The position numbers and the translations under genes were made by a program. DNA of 64,000 nt from JAFEBO01 sp044221315 (GTDB taxonomy: Bacteria > Planctomycetota > Phycisphaerae > Phycisphaerales > UBA1924), in the NCBI GenBank assembly GCA_044221315.1, contig JBGAPK010000019.1, forward strand, positions 11,107-75,106. Reading direction: 5' to 3'. Positions 8,360 through 16,757 of the stretch are shown piece by piece (positions within the stretch are counted from its first letter, which is position 1; every line of letters starts with the position of its first letter). A model generated the notes under the pieces. It was not told where the DNA came from. It made no database searches and saw only the letters and a list, made by a program, of their open reading frames with translations.

Positions 8360-10096
8360 ATGGACATCAAGAACATCCATTGCCTGCTCATCGCCGACCA
8401 CACGATCGACCAGCTCGGAGCGATCCTGAAGAATGGCGAGGACGCGCCGGCGGTGAAGGCGACGATCGCGCCGTTCGACCAGGTGCAGCAGGTGCTGATG
8501 AACGGGGGGCTTTCGTGCTGGAAGGACGGCGCGAACACCGCGGTCGTCTGGACCCGGCCGGAGCGGGCGATCGATGCGTTCCGGCGGATCCTGTCGCGGG
8601 AGCGCGTGAACGCCGACGAATTACTCGCGGAAGTCGATGAGTTTGCAGACCTGATCGCGCGGGGCGCGGAACGCGTCGAGGCGATGTTCCTGCCGACGTG
8701 GACGATGCCGGCTTGGTGGCGGGGGACGGGCGGGCTCGAACTCAAGTCACGCCCGGGGGCGATCGGGGCGGTCCGGGCTCTGATAATGATGAACGCAAGG
8801 CTTGCGGAGAAGCTCGAGGCCAACTCGAGGGTGCACATGCTCGACGCTTCACGCTGGATGGCGAGCGCGGGGAAGAACGCGACGAACCCGAAGCTGTGGC
8901 TGATGACCAAGGGGCTCTTCAGCCTCGAGGTCTTCAAAGACGCATCGGCTGACATCAAGGCCGTGCTGCGCGGGATCGCCGGGCTCTCGAAGAAACTCAT
9001 CGTGTGCGATCTCGACGACACGCTGTGGGGGGGGATCGTCGGCGAGAACGGCTGGGAGGGTGTGGCGCTCGGCGGGCACGACCCGGTCGGCGAGTCTTTC
9101 GCGGAGTTTCAGCGGGCGCTCAAGGCGCTCAAGAACTCGGGCATCATTCTCGGCATCGTGAGCAAGAACGATGAGGGAACTGCACTGGCGGCGATCCGCG
9201 AGAACCCGGAGATGGTGCTGAAGGACTCGGACTTTGCGGGCTGGCGGATCAACTGGCTGGACAAGGCGACGAACATCAGGGAACTTGTCGAGGAACTCAA
9301 CCTGGGCCTCGACAGCGTGGTGTTCATCGACGACAATCCGGCGGAGCGAGCGCGAGTGAAGGAGAGCCTGCCTCTGGTGCACGTGCCGGAGTGGCCGGCG
9401 GACAAGATGCTGTACACGCAGGCGCTGCACGCGCTTCGCCTGTTCGATCGGCCCGGCGTAACCGACGAGGACCTGGGCCGCACCGAGATGTACGTTGCGG
9501 AGCGTCAGCGGACCGAGTCGCGTTCGTCTTCGGTTTCAATGGAAGACTGGCTGGCGTCGCTGCAGCTCAAGGTGACGTACGAGCCTCTCGGGCCGGGGAA
9601 CATCAAGCGGGCGGCGCAGCTCTTCAACAAGACCAACCAGATGAACCTGACGACTCGGCGAATGACCGAGGCCGAGCTGCTCGCGTGGGGCAAAGAAAAG
9701 AACCATGCGATGTACGCCTATCGCGTCGCGGACCGTTTCGGTGACTACGGCCTGACGGGGCTTGCGGCGGTTGAAGTAAACGGCGGCGAGGCGGTGGTGA
9801 CGGACTTTCTGCTGTCGTGCCGCGTGATGGGGCGCGGGGTTGAGAAGGGGATGCTCACCACGCTGCTCGACTTCGCGAAGAAACTCGGGGCGAAAAAGAC
9901 CACGGCGAAGTACATCGAGACGAAGCGGAACAAACCCTGCCTGGATTACTTCCGGGATGAATCGGGGCTGGAGAAGAACGCGGCGGGTACGGAATACTGG
10001 TGGGATCATTCTTCCGAGTTCCCGACGCCGTCGCACATCTTGCTGATGCAGGGCGATGGAACGACGCTCTCCGAAGCTACCCTGGCCGGATCATGA
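8360..10096 (+). CDS. FkbH-like HAD-IIIC family protein
   Basis: 578 residues. FkbH-type enzymes take a phosphorylated three-carbon donor (1,3-bisphosphoglycerate in methoxymalonyl-ACP pathways), dephosphorylate it and transfer the glyceryl unit to an acyl carrier protein. The HAD nucleophile motif is D217-L-D219-D-T-L-W-G-G and a late acid motif is F-I-D324-D-N-P-A-E-R. Residues about 365-560 resemble the C-terminal GNAT-like domain of this family, ending in KTTAKYIETKRNKPCLDYF. The first 200 residues match the poorly conserved N-terminal (SGNH-like) region only loosely. It sits directly behind its likely carrier protein. The exact substrate is not determined by sequence; FkbH proteins also occur in polysaccharide clusters. 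Confidence 0.85.
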   Translation: MDIKNIHCLLIADHTIDQLGAILKNGEDAPAVKATIAPFDQVQQVLMNGGLSCWKDGANTAVVWTRPERAIDAFRRILSRERVNADELLAEVDEFADLIARGAERVEAMFLPTWTMPAWWRGTGGLELKSRPGAIGAVRALIMMNARLAEKLEANSRVHMLDASRWMASAGKNATNPKLWLMTKGLFSLEVFKDASADIKAVLRGIAGLSKKLIVCDLDDTLWGGIVGENGWEGVALGGHDPVGESFAEFQRALKALKNSGIILGIVSKNDEGTALAAIRENPEMVLKDSDFAGWRINWLDKATNIRELVEELNLGLDSVVFIDDNPAERARVKESLPLVHVPEWPADKMLYTQALHALRLFDRPGVTDEDLGRTEMYVAERQRTESRSSSVSMEDWLASLQLKVTYEPLGPGNIKRAAQLFNKTNQMNLTTRRMTEAELLAWGKEKNHAMYAYRVADRFGDYGLTGLAAVEVNGGEAVVTDFLLSCRVMGRGVEKGMLTTLLDFAKKLGAKKTTAKYIETKRNKPCLDYFRDESGLEKNAAGTEYWWDHSSEFPTPSHILLMQGDGTTLSEATLAGS

Positions 10097-10144
10097 CGAC
10101 TTTCGAAAGACTCCAGTAGAATGTGAGCGAGATCCGTCGGCGTC

Positions 10145-11257
10145 ATGGGAAAGATCATCCTCCAAACGTTTACGCTTGCGGAAATACCGCCGAACGGACT
10201 GGCGGGCCGCTACGCTGATCCTCACGGGTATCTTGAGTCGAACAACGCCGAATGGGTGAGCCTGTTGCGCGAGAATCCGTATGCGCAGCCGAGCGACCTC
10301 GTCATGCTCCTAGCGCTCGATCAGGAGGAAAACGGCAAGAGTTCCGTAATCGGCCGCCTCGGGGTGCACGCGACGGCCTGGTCCATTGGTGGGCACGAGC
10401 ATCGCATTCACGAGATGGACGGGTTTTTTCTCGATGAGTCACGCCGACAAACCGGCGCCGGCGCGATGATCATTCTTCATGCGATCGCGCGCTGCAAGTC
10501 CATGCTCGCCTGCGGCGGGCCGAGCCCGGATGCACAAAAGCTGTACAAGGCCGCCGGGATGAAGGAGATCGGGCCGCTTAAGCGCTGGGTCTATTTTCTC
10601 AGCGGGCGACCCGTTGCGCGCCGAATACTGAGATCCGAACCCCTCTCCAGGGCGTTCGCATTTCCGATCGGGCTGGCCTTCCGGGCGTTTTATGCGGTGC
10701 GCGGTGCCCGGGCACGTCCGGGGCTCGAGTACAAAGCAGTCGGGCGCTTTGATTCGCGCATCGACGCCCTGATCGCGTGCTCGCGTCGGAGTTTTTTTCC
10801 CAGGGATTCGCGGGTTCTGAACTGGGCTCTCGCTCATCGGCGGATCAAGGCGTTTGAGGTGTTTGACCAGGGAAATCTGATCGGCTACGTCCTGCTAAAG
10901 CGCAGTGTGCTCGACGCAACGCAACACGGACTGGGCCGCGTTTGCGTCGGAGCCCTTCTCGACTACTTCATCGCCGACGCGGACAGCCGCCGCAAACGAG
11001 ACCTGGCGCTGTTTGTTCTGCGCCACTTCGATTCCGATCGGGGCGACGGTGATCTTCCCAGCGAGAATGGGCTGGTCGAGGTGGTCGAACTCCAGGTGTT
11101 CGACCCCGAGTTCGACGCCATCCTCAAGAGCATGGGGCTTGTGCACGCAGGCGGTCTTCGCGTGCTCTTTCGCCCGCCCCCGGGCACTGCGTTCGATGAA
11201 CGCACGCCCTGGTTCTTCACGCATGCCTCAGGCGATATGCTGCTCATGAAGCCCTGA
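10145..11257 (+). CDS. GNAT-like acyltransferase candidate
   Basis: 370 residues with no strong family assignment. Around residues 95-115, DESRRQTGAGAMIIL resembles the acyl-CoA binding motif A of GNAT enzymes (Q/R-x-x-G-x-G/A), and KLYKAAGMKEIG a little later resembles the usual GNAT C-terminal strand-helix. The second half (about 195-370) may be another degenerate GNAT fold, containing FDQGNLIGYVLL. It begins 48 bases after the FkbH gene, so it is likely cotranscribed and could be the enzyme that transfers the carrier-bound group to its acceptor. That role is inference from position. Confidence 0.55.
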   Translation: MGKIILQTFTLAEIPPNGLAGRYADPHGYLESNNAEWVSLLRENPYAQPSDLVMLLALDQEENGKSSVIGRLGVHATAWSIGGHEHRIHEMDGFFLDESRRQTGAGAMIILHAIARCKSMLACGGPSPDAQKLYKAAGMKEIGPLKRWVYFLSGRPVARRILRSEPLSRAFAFPIGLAFRAFYAVRGARARPGLEYKAVGRFDSRIDALIACSRRSFFPRDSRVLNWALAHRRIKAFEVFDQGNLIGYVLLKRSVLDATQHGLGRVCVGALLDYFIADADSRRKRDLALFVLRHFDSDRGDGDLPSENGLVEVVELQVFDPEFDAILKSMGLVHAGGLRVLFRPPPGTAFDERTPWFFTHASGDMLLMKP

Positions 11258-11526
11258 GCGGCCCGTCCCGAAGCACGGTTCGCGTTCACGCGGGTCCCGG
11301 GCACGGGCAGGCCGAGGGAGCAGCCCGGGGCCTCGCCCCTCCCACGCCTTGACCGGCGCGGCCCCGGCCCGCTTTCGGACTCGCTCCGATAACGCGCTCC
11401 GAAACGCAATACCATCGGGTGCACCGTTCCAATTGCCCGCCGTCGCGACCATCCCGGTTCACCCCGACGTTTTCCCGCCCGATGCACCTTTCCTGAGCCA
11501 AACATCAAGTCCGGAGTTCTCAGACC
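11258..11526. other. 269-base gap with no recognisable gene
   Basis: The largest gap in the window. It is very GC-rich in its first half, with a short GGGGC-CTC-GCCCC hairpin at 11327-11339 but no T-run. The second half is somewhat more AT-rich and could hold a promoter for the methyltransferase gene. I see no credible small gene. Confidence 0.4.
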
Positions 11527-12273
11527 ATGAAGCGACCGATCACCTTTGGCCGAGTCGTCAACTTCGCCCGGCGCATGCCTGCGGTACTCACCCAGCCCGA
11601 GCGCCTGTACGCACAGGAAGCGATCATCAGGCTCTGGCCGGGAACAGACCCGAAGGAGATCGAGCAGCTGCGCTTCGAGTACTTCAACAACGATCAACTT
11701 TTTCTCGACGTTGATCATCTGGCGCTTTCCAGGCGTCGCCGGCGCGCGCAGTGGGAACCCTGGCTCGAGTTTCAGTACCTGCTTGTCCGCATGCACAAGC
11801 CGGAGACCTACGTCGAGACCGGGGTCTTCGACGGAATCAGCAGCGCCGTGATCCTGCAGGCGATGGAGGACAACAAGAAAGGTCGGCTCGTCTCGATCGA
11901 TCTCGCCGCGACCGAACCGATCAAGGGTGCCACGGACCACATGCTGGAGGGGTCCCTTCCGCCCGGCTGCAATCCCGGCTGGTGTGTTCCGCAGAGGCTC
12001 CAAGGTCGGTACAACCTCCGCTTGGGTGACGCACGCGAACTACTTCCCAAGGTCCTGAAGGAACTCGGAACCATCGACATCTTCTTCCACGATTCGCTGC
12101 ATACCTACGACCACATGATCTTTGAATACCGCGCCGCGTGGCCTCATCTTCGGGACGGCGGGTTTGTTGTCTCCGATGACATCTTCGCCAATCCCGCGAT
12201 GATGCATTTTTCCAGAGAAGTGGGGCGCAGGTACCTCAACATCCGGAACGGCTTCGGCTGCATCCGCAAGTAG
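11527..12273 (+). CDS. Class I SAM-dependent methyltransferase
   Basis: 248 residues of the Methyltransf_24/cephalosporin-hydroxylase-like group. Motif I is YVETGVFDGISSAVIL (E-x-G-x-x-x-G-x-S), followed by the acidic end of strand 2 (GRLVSIDL). Later strands read LGTIDIFFHDSLHTYDHMIFE, with the HD metal-type motif of this subgroup, and LRDGGFVVSDDIF. Members often O-methylate sugars or small polar molecules. It lies in line with the carrier protein cassette and ends 41 bases before the deacetylase gene, which supports a role in modifying the same product. The acceptor is unknown. Confidence 0.8.
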   Translation: MKRPITFGRVVNFARRMPAVLTQPERLYAQEAIIRLWPGTDPKEIEQLRFEYFNNDQLFLDVDHLALSRRRRRAQWEPWLEFQYLLVRMHKPETYVETGVFDGISSAVILQAMEDNKKGRLVSIDLAATEPIKGATDHMLEGSLPPGCNPGWCVPQRLQGRYNLRLGDARELLPKVLKELGTIDIFFHDSLHTYDHMIFEYRAAWPHLRDGGFVVSDDIFANPAMMHFSREVGRRYLNIRNGFGCIRK

Positions 12274-12314
12274 TCGTCCTAGAGCGCATCGGCCATTTCA
12301 GCACCACCTCCGAC

Positions 12315-13076
12315 ATGGCCCGAGTCATCATTAATGCCGACGATCTTGGACTCTCGGAGCGCGTGAACAACGCGATCTTCGGTCTGATGGATCGCGGGAG
12401 GATTACCAGCGCGACGATCATGGCAAATGGCCCGTCGCTGGAGGATGCAGCAAAGAGATGCCGGGGGCTCCACCGCTGCTCGTTCGGCGTGCACCTGAAC
12501 CTGACCGATCTGCGCCCGCTGACCGATGACCCGGCCCTCAAGCCGCTGCTGAATGAAGCCGGAGAGTTCTCGCGGCGGGCGCGGGAGGTGCCATATGCGC
12601 CGGCGATGGTGGCCGCGGTAGAACGGGAGTGGATTGCCCAAGTGGAAAGAGTGCGCTCGCTTGGCGTTGCGGTCAGCCACCTGGATTCGCACCATCACGT
12701 GCACACCTACGCACCGCTCTTTCGGGCCCTGAAGGGCGTGCAACGGTCAACCGGCATCACGCGCGTACGGACGACGATGAACTTGTACCACCCGACGGAC
12801 CCGCTCGTCGGCGGCGCGAAGCAACGGATCAAGAAGGTACTGTGGCGCACGGCCTTGAGGTGGGCTTCACCGCGAACGCGCACCACCGATGTATTCACAT
12901 GGTTTTGGATCTACCACGACCTGATCAAAGCTGCGCCGGGCGCGGGCTCGGTCGAGTTGATGGTGCATCCGGGGTCGGACGATCCGATCTTTGCCCGGGA
13001 GGAACGATTGCTCGACACGCCGTGGGAAGCGACATCGCGCCACCCGATCGAATTGATCAGCTATCACCAGCTCTGA
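12315..13076 (+). CDS. ChbG/HpnK (YdjC) family carbohydrate deacetylase
   Basis: 253 residues. YdjC-fold metalloenzymes remove N-acetyl groups from amino sugars (chitooligosaccharides in ChbG) or from hopanoid-linked N-acetylglucosamine (HpnK). The N terminus IINADDLG carries the conserved Asp pair (Asp9, Asp10), the metal His is in FGVHLNLTD, and the SHLDSHHHVH segment completes the active site. It is the last gene of the 8026-13076 cassette and suggests that the target contains an N-acetylated sugar. No hopanoid genes are nearby, so HpnK function is not specifically supported. Confidence 0.88.
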   Translation: MARVIINADDLGLSERVNNAIFGLMDRGRITSATIMANGPSLEDAAKRCRGLHRCSFGVHLNLTDLRPLTDDPALKPLLNEAGEFSRRAREVPYAPAMVAAVEREWIAQVERVRSLGVAVSHLDSHHHVHTYAPLFRALKGVQRSTGITRVRTTMNLYHPTDPLVGGAKQRIKKVLWRTALRWASPRTRTTDVFTWFWIYHDLIKAAPGAGSVELMVHPGSDDPIFAREERLLDTPWEATSRHPIELISYHQL

Positions 13077-13148
13077 TCTGCGAACTGAGGCTTCCTGAGG
13101 GTTCAGAGGATTGCTGAATCGGGCCGCAGAATCGGCCGATAACACAGC

Positions 13149-13619
13149 ATGCAATCCGCCCTCCGGTCGAACCTGCCCGAATCCGGTCACGAGTTGATCG
13201 AGCAGCCTCCCGGACTGCTGGCGAGCTTTCGCCCGCGGCGCGAGACGGTGCTGCTGCTGATCGCCTTCGTGGCGGCGGTCGGGCTGGGACGGGCCCTGTC
13301 GGCCGGGCCGGCGAGCGCCAATCAGACCCGCTCGGACTCGGTCGGTATGCTGCCGTCGTTGCCGCGGGAAATCGGCGTTCAGCCAATCCTGACACTCGTG
13401 GGACGCGAGACAATCGTGCGGATCGGGCTCAAAGGCCAGACCCGCGTTTACAGCGTCTTTGACAGGGCCGGAGCGCCGCTGGCGACCGGGCTCGGCCACG
13501 GGGAATTCGCCCGCGCGTTCCCTCGCCTGAGGCTGGAAGAGATGCGGGATGTGGCGAACGGCCTTGCCGCCGACCCGTCGTTGCTTGCCGATACGCCGAA
13601 CTCGGACGCCGAGCGGTAG
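13149..13619 (+). CDS. Small single-pass membrane protein of unknown function
   Basis: 156 residues, not recognised. After a 30-residue cytoplasmic leader there is one transmembrane helix (about residues 35-55, VLLLIAFVAAVGLGRAL). The outside part includes an IVRIGLKGQTRVYSVFDRAG beta segment and a short helical tail. It starts 72 bases after the deacetylase and ends 24 bases before nadD, so it could belong to either transcript. Confidence 0.6.
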   Translation: MQSALRSNLPESGHELIEQPPGLLASFRPRRETVLLLIAFVAAVGLGRALSAGPASANQTRSDSVGMLPSLPREIGVQPILTLVGRETIVRIGLKGQTRVYSVFDRAGAPLATGLGHGEFARAFPRLRLEEMRDVANGLAADPSLLADTPNSDAER

Positions 13620-13643
13620 ACGGTGAATCGCTAGCATCGTGCT

Positions 13644-14387
13644 GTGAGCGACTCTGCATCAGGCCGAACATCGCGCGCAACGGACCTTCCGGCTCCGCGT
13701 CTGCCTCAACTGCCATGTGGCTGTTCAACGATCATCGTGGTCGGAGGGACGTTTGATCCGGTCCATGTCGCGCACGTCGCGATGGCGGAGGCGGCGCGGC
13801 AGGCGGCGGGTCTGGGAGATGCGTTCCTTCTCTACATTCCCGCGGCACGAAGTCCGCTCAAGGCGAGCGGGCCAAACGCAAGCGACCGGGATCGGGTCGA
13901 GATGCTCGGTCTTGCGCTGGGCAAACTGCCGAATTCCGGGATCTGGACGGATGAGATTGAGCGGTCGGGCACGTCGGGAACACCGAGTTTTACGGTTGAC
14001 ACGTTGCGGCGCCTGCGGAGCCTGATCGCGCCGGAAATTCGGTTGAGGTTGTTGATCGGAGCCGATCAGGCACTCGATTTTCATCGGTGGCGCGAACCGA
14101 AGGAGATTCTGTTGCTCGCGCCGGCCATCGTGATGCTCCGCGGCGGCATGACCGATCGGATCGGGTTTGCTGCATCGCTCGGAAAGACGGGACAGTGGGC
14201 CGCGCACGACCTCCTGCAATGGAGCGAGGCGATCGTGGATATCCCCCGGATGAATGTGAGCGCCACTCGCGTCCGGGAGTTGCTCGCCCGCGACAGGACC
14301 GAAGCCGAAGAGCGCGAGCTGAAATCGATGCTCGATCCCGAAGTGCTCGACTTTGTACTTCGACACGGGCTCTATCAGCCGACCTGA
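13644..14387 (+). CDS. nadD: Nicotinate-nucleotide adenylyltransferase
   Basis: Transfers AMP from ATP to nicotinate mononucleotide in NAD synthesis. 247 residues including about 30 extra at the N terminus from a GTG start; the family core begins at IIVVGGTFDPVHVAHVAMA (nucleotidyltransferase GTFDPxHxxH motif). LLIGADQALDFHRW matches the conserved IGxD..xxxxxW segment, and VSATRVREL matches the ISxTxIR signature near the C terminus. No better start codon is obvious. The dps gene follows after 38 bases. Confidence 0.95.
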   Translation: MSDSASGRTSRATDLPAPRLPQLPCGCSTIIVVGGTFDPVHVAHVAMAEAARQAAGLGDAFLLYIPAARSPLKASGPNASDRDRVEMLGLALGKLPNSGIWTDEIERSGTSGTPSFTVDTLRRLRSLIAPEIRLRLLIGADQALDFHRWREPKEILLLAPAIVMLRGGMTDRIGFAASLGKTGQWAAHDLLQWSEAIVDIPRMNVSATRVRELLARDRTEAEERELKSMLDPEVLDFVLRHGLYQPT

Positions 14388-14425
14388 CAGCAGTCCGTTC
14401 CCCAAATGCCGGCGTATCGTCCGGC

Positions 14426-14896
14426 ATGAAGACGCACAACACACTTCCCGCAAGGGTTCGAGCCCAGTCCATCCGTTTGCTCCAGAACCGGCTTGCCGAC
14501 GGCCTCGACGCGTGGAGTCACGCCAAGCAGGCACACTGGAACGTGCGTGGTCCGGGCTTTATCGCGATCCACGAGCTCTTTGACCGGGTCGCCGACGCGA
14601 TCGCGGAGAGCGCCGACGCAATCGCGGAACGGATCGCCACGCTCGGCGGCTCGCCCGCCGGCACCGTCCGGGAGGTCGCGAAGGCCACATCGCTCAAAGC
14701 CTACCCGCACGGGATTGCAAACGAGCGCAAGCATGTTGCCGCGTTGAGTCATTCGCTCTCGGATCTGGCGACCAAGTGGCGGGAGGCAATCGATGTGAGC
14801 GATGCCGCGGGTGATGCGGTGACAGCCGACCTCTTTACCCGGATCACCGGAGAGTTGGACAAACTGGTGTGGTTCGTCGAGAGCCACAACGCGTGA
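14426..14896 (+). CDS. dps: Dps family DNA-protection / ferritin-like protein
   Basis: 156 residues from the ATG at 14426. Dps dodecamers bind DNA, oxidise Fe(II) with hydrogen peroxide and store the iron, protecting cells in starvation and oxidative stress. The ferroxidase signature is clear: KQAHWNVRGPGFIAIHELFDRVADAI, with the family's His and the Asp/Glu ligands in helix 2, followed by DAIAERIATLGG. Length is normal. The stop is three bases from the stop of the convergent zinc-ribbon gene. I see no OxyR- or Fur-type operator in the short upstream gap. Confidence 0.93.
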   Translation: MKTHNTLPARVRAQSIRLLQNRLADGLDAWSHAKQAHWNVRGPGFIAIHELFDRVADAIAESADAIAERIATLGGSPAGTVREVAKATSLKAYPHGIANERKHVAALSHSLSDLATKWREAIDVSDAAGDAVTADLFTRITGELDKLVWFVESHNA

Positions 14897-14899
14897 CAT

Positions 14900-15676
14900 T
14901 CACACGATCGAGAGCAGCACGTACGGCGTGATCATGCACGTGAGCGAGATCGGCAAGCTCGCGAAGAAGCTGTTCCAGCGGTCGTCGTCGTCCATGAGGA
15001 TCATGGTCGCGATGGTGACGATCGAGGGCACAAAGACGAACGGACCGGACCAAAGCCGAATGACCTGACCGTCGAACGGGAACATTAATTCGGTCGCGGC
15101 AAGGCCGAGTACTGTGACGGCGAGCACTTGGGCCAGCGTGATCGGGACGGTTGTGTCCAGAAATCGCATCATGGCGCCCACGGTGAAGTAACCCAGCGAA
15201 CTGATGGTCCACGCCGGAATGATCAGAGCGAGCCAGAAGAGCACACCCTTGGAACCGTACCACGCGCCCGCGATCGCCGTCAGCACGGCGAGGCCAACGA
15301 GCAAAGCGCCCGCCGGGCGTATGAAATGCTCGAGTCCGAGACGCTCGGCCAGGGACATTGGCCCCTCGTCGTCCAGATCGGGCGCAACGAATGGAGCATG
15401 CCCGCCGCAATCTGGGCAGGTGGTTCCCTCGATGCCGGAAAGGTCGTAGCCACAATTCGGGCATGGGGCGCGAAGAGCGGCCCCGGCCGGGGCGACGGTG
15501 TCAATTCGTCCGAGCCGGGCTCCGCAATTGATGCAGAGAACGGCACCGGGGCGTATCGAGATCTTGCACGCCGGGCATTCCGTCATCAATTCCTGAGGCT
15601 CGTCGGGCGCAAGCGGCAATGGGTCCGGGCTGGCCGGCGAGTTGAAGCGTTGTATGGACCTGCGCTGCAGCCCCAT
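14900..15676 (-). CDS. Zinc-ribbon membrane protein (paralogue 1)
   Basis: 258 residues, function unknown. The ATG at 15676 has a good ribosome site (gaggga). The cytoplasmic N terminus holds Cys pairs CPACK..CINCG (a first ribbon) and CPNCGYDLSGIEGTTCPDCG (a second ribbon with the family's CGYDL core). Four or more hydrophobic segments follow between residues about 115 and 258. Two more genes of the same design lie at 15744 and 19477. All three share the order Cys4 ribbons, short linker, membrane bundle. Ribbons of this kind usually bind zinc structurally and mediate protein or RNA contact. Confidence 0.7.
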   Translation of the reverse strand: MGLQRRSIQRFNSPASPDPLPLAPDEPQELMTECPACKISIRPGAVLCINCGARLGRIDTVAPAGAALRAPCPNCGYDLSGIEGTTCPDCGGHAPFVAPDLDDEGPMSLAERLGLEHFIRPAGALLVGLAVLTAIAGAWYGSKGVLFWLALIIPAWTISSLGYFTVGAMMRFLDTTVPITLAQVLAVTVLGLAATELMFPFDGQVIRLWSGPFVFVPSIVTIATMILMDDDDRWNSFFASLPISLTCMITPYVLLSIV

Positions 15677-15743
15677 GTTTCCCTCGTTCCGTCAAGTCGC
15701 CGCACGTATTCCGGGCTTTGTGCGGCGAGGACCTCAGTTCATT

Positions 15744-16589
15744 CTACATGAATCGGAGTGAGGGCGGGTAAAACATCAGCGCCAGAAACACAACAGGCCA
15801 ATTCAGCATCACGAGGATAAACCCGTCGCTCAATTCGAGTTCGAGCGCCTTCAAGATCAGTACGAGCATGATGATCGTCACGAACGGGTAAGCGATAAGG
15901 AGATTGGAAGCGTCCCAGATGACCTGCTCGGCAAAATACCCGCACGCGGCAACGGCGAGCAATCGCACCATGATCTTCTGCCAGCTTATTTCGACCTCGA
16001 GCCATATGAACATGCTGCAATAGGTCACAAAGAGCAACGATCCGAACCGCACCGCCATTTTGGAAAGCCCCAACGGGATTAGCCCGCTCTGCGCGGTCGC
16101 GAACATGAATCCGACGTAGCCCCCAACGGCCACCGCGGCGATCAGCAGAGGAATGAAAAACTGCTGCAAGAGCCTGTGCGGGTCCATCTCAATCTGCCTG
16201 ATCTCCTCCTTCCTCGCGCGGCTGACGCTGAAGGCGAGCCCCTGCCCGCACTCAGGGCAGCGGACGGCGTTGTAGAGACTTGTGCAGTCGTACCCGCACT
16301 TCTGACAAAGCCGCTTGGTGCCGCTCACGGCGGTTTGAGCCGCCACGGCTTTGGGTGAATAGCCGATCCGGTAGTCAAAGCCGCAGCCCTGACAGACGAC
16401 ATCATCCTCACCGATCGACCTCGCGCAGGCCGGGCATTGACGCTCGACTCGCTTTGCAGATTCGGCCCGCATGCCGGCGGCACAATCATCGCAAAAAAGC
16501 CCCGCGTTGCGGTCCTGAATCTTGGTCTTGTCGATGAGCTTGCCGCAGTGCGGGCAGGCGACGCTCTTGGTGACGGACGCTCCGGCCAT
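15744..16589 (-). CDS. Zinc-ribbon membrane protein (paralogue 2)
   Basis: 281 residues from the ATG at 16589, which has a strong ribosome site (gggagggg); the frame stays open to 16700 but that extension looks non-coding. Three ribbons are visible: CPHCG..CDDC, CPACA..CQGCGFDY, and CQKCGYDCTSLYNAVRCPECG. About five hydrophobic helices follow from residue about 155. The third ribbon is nearly the same as the CGYD ribbons of the paralogues at 14900 and 19477. It ends 67 bases before paralogue 1, so the two are probably cotranscribed. Confidence 0.7.
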   Translation of the reverse strand: MAGASVTKSVACPHCGKLIDKTKIQDRNAGLFCDDCAAGMRAESAKRVERQCPACARSIGEDDVVCQGCGFDYRIGYSPKAVAAQTAVSGTKRLCQKCGYDCTSLYNAVRCPECGQGLAFSVSRARKEEIRQIEMDPHRLLQQFFIPLLIAAVAVGGYVGFMFATAQSGLIPLGLSKMAVRFGSLLFVTYCSMFIWLEVEISWQKIMVRLLAVAACGYFAEQVIWDASNLLIAYPFVTIIMLVLILKALELELSDGFILVMLNWPVVFLALMFYPPSLRFM

Positions 16590-16757
16590 GCAGCCCCTCC
16601 CGCGACCAGCCCCCAACATTAACGAATCCCGAGGTCTGTACTTCGGCCGGCTTGAATCGGTTTCGTAAACCAGTTTACTGACACTTTGTTTGGCACACAA
16701 AGCGAAACCGGCACGCCTGAGCGTGCCGGAGTGGGATGCCGCGGAGACAAATTGCGA

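Noticed and set aside
11286..11501. Small open frames in the 269-base gap
   Set aside because: Arg/Gly/Pro-rich products without ribosome sites; best explained by high GC content.
14454..14475. GGGTTCGAGCCC resembling a tRNA T-arm
   Set aside because: It is inside the dps coding sequence and no acceptor, D or anticodon stem can be built around it.
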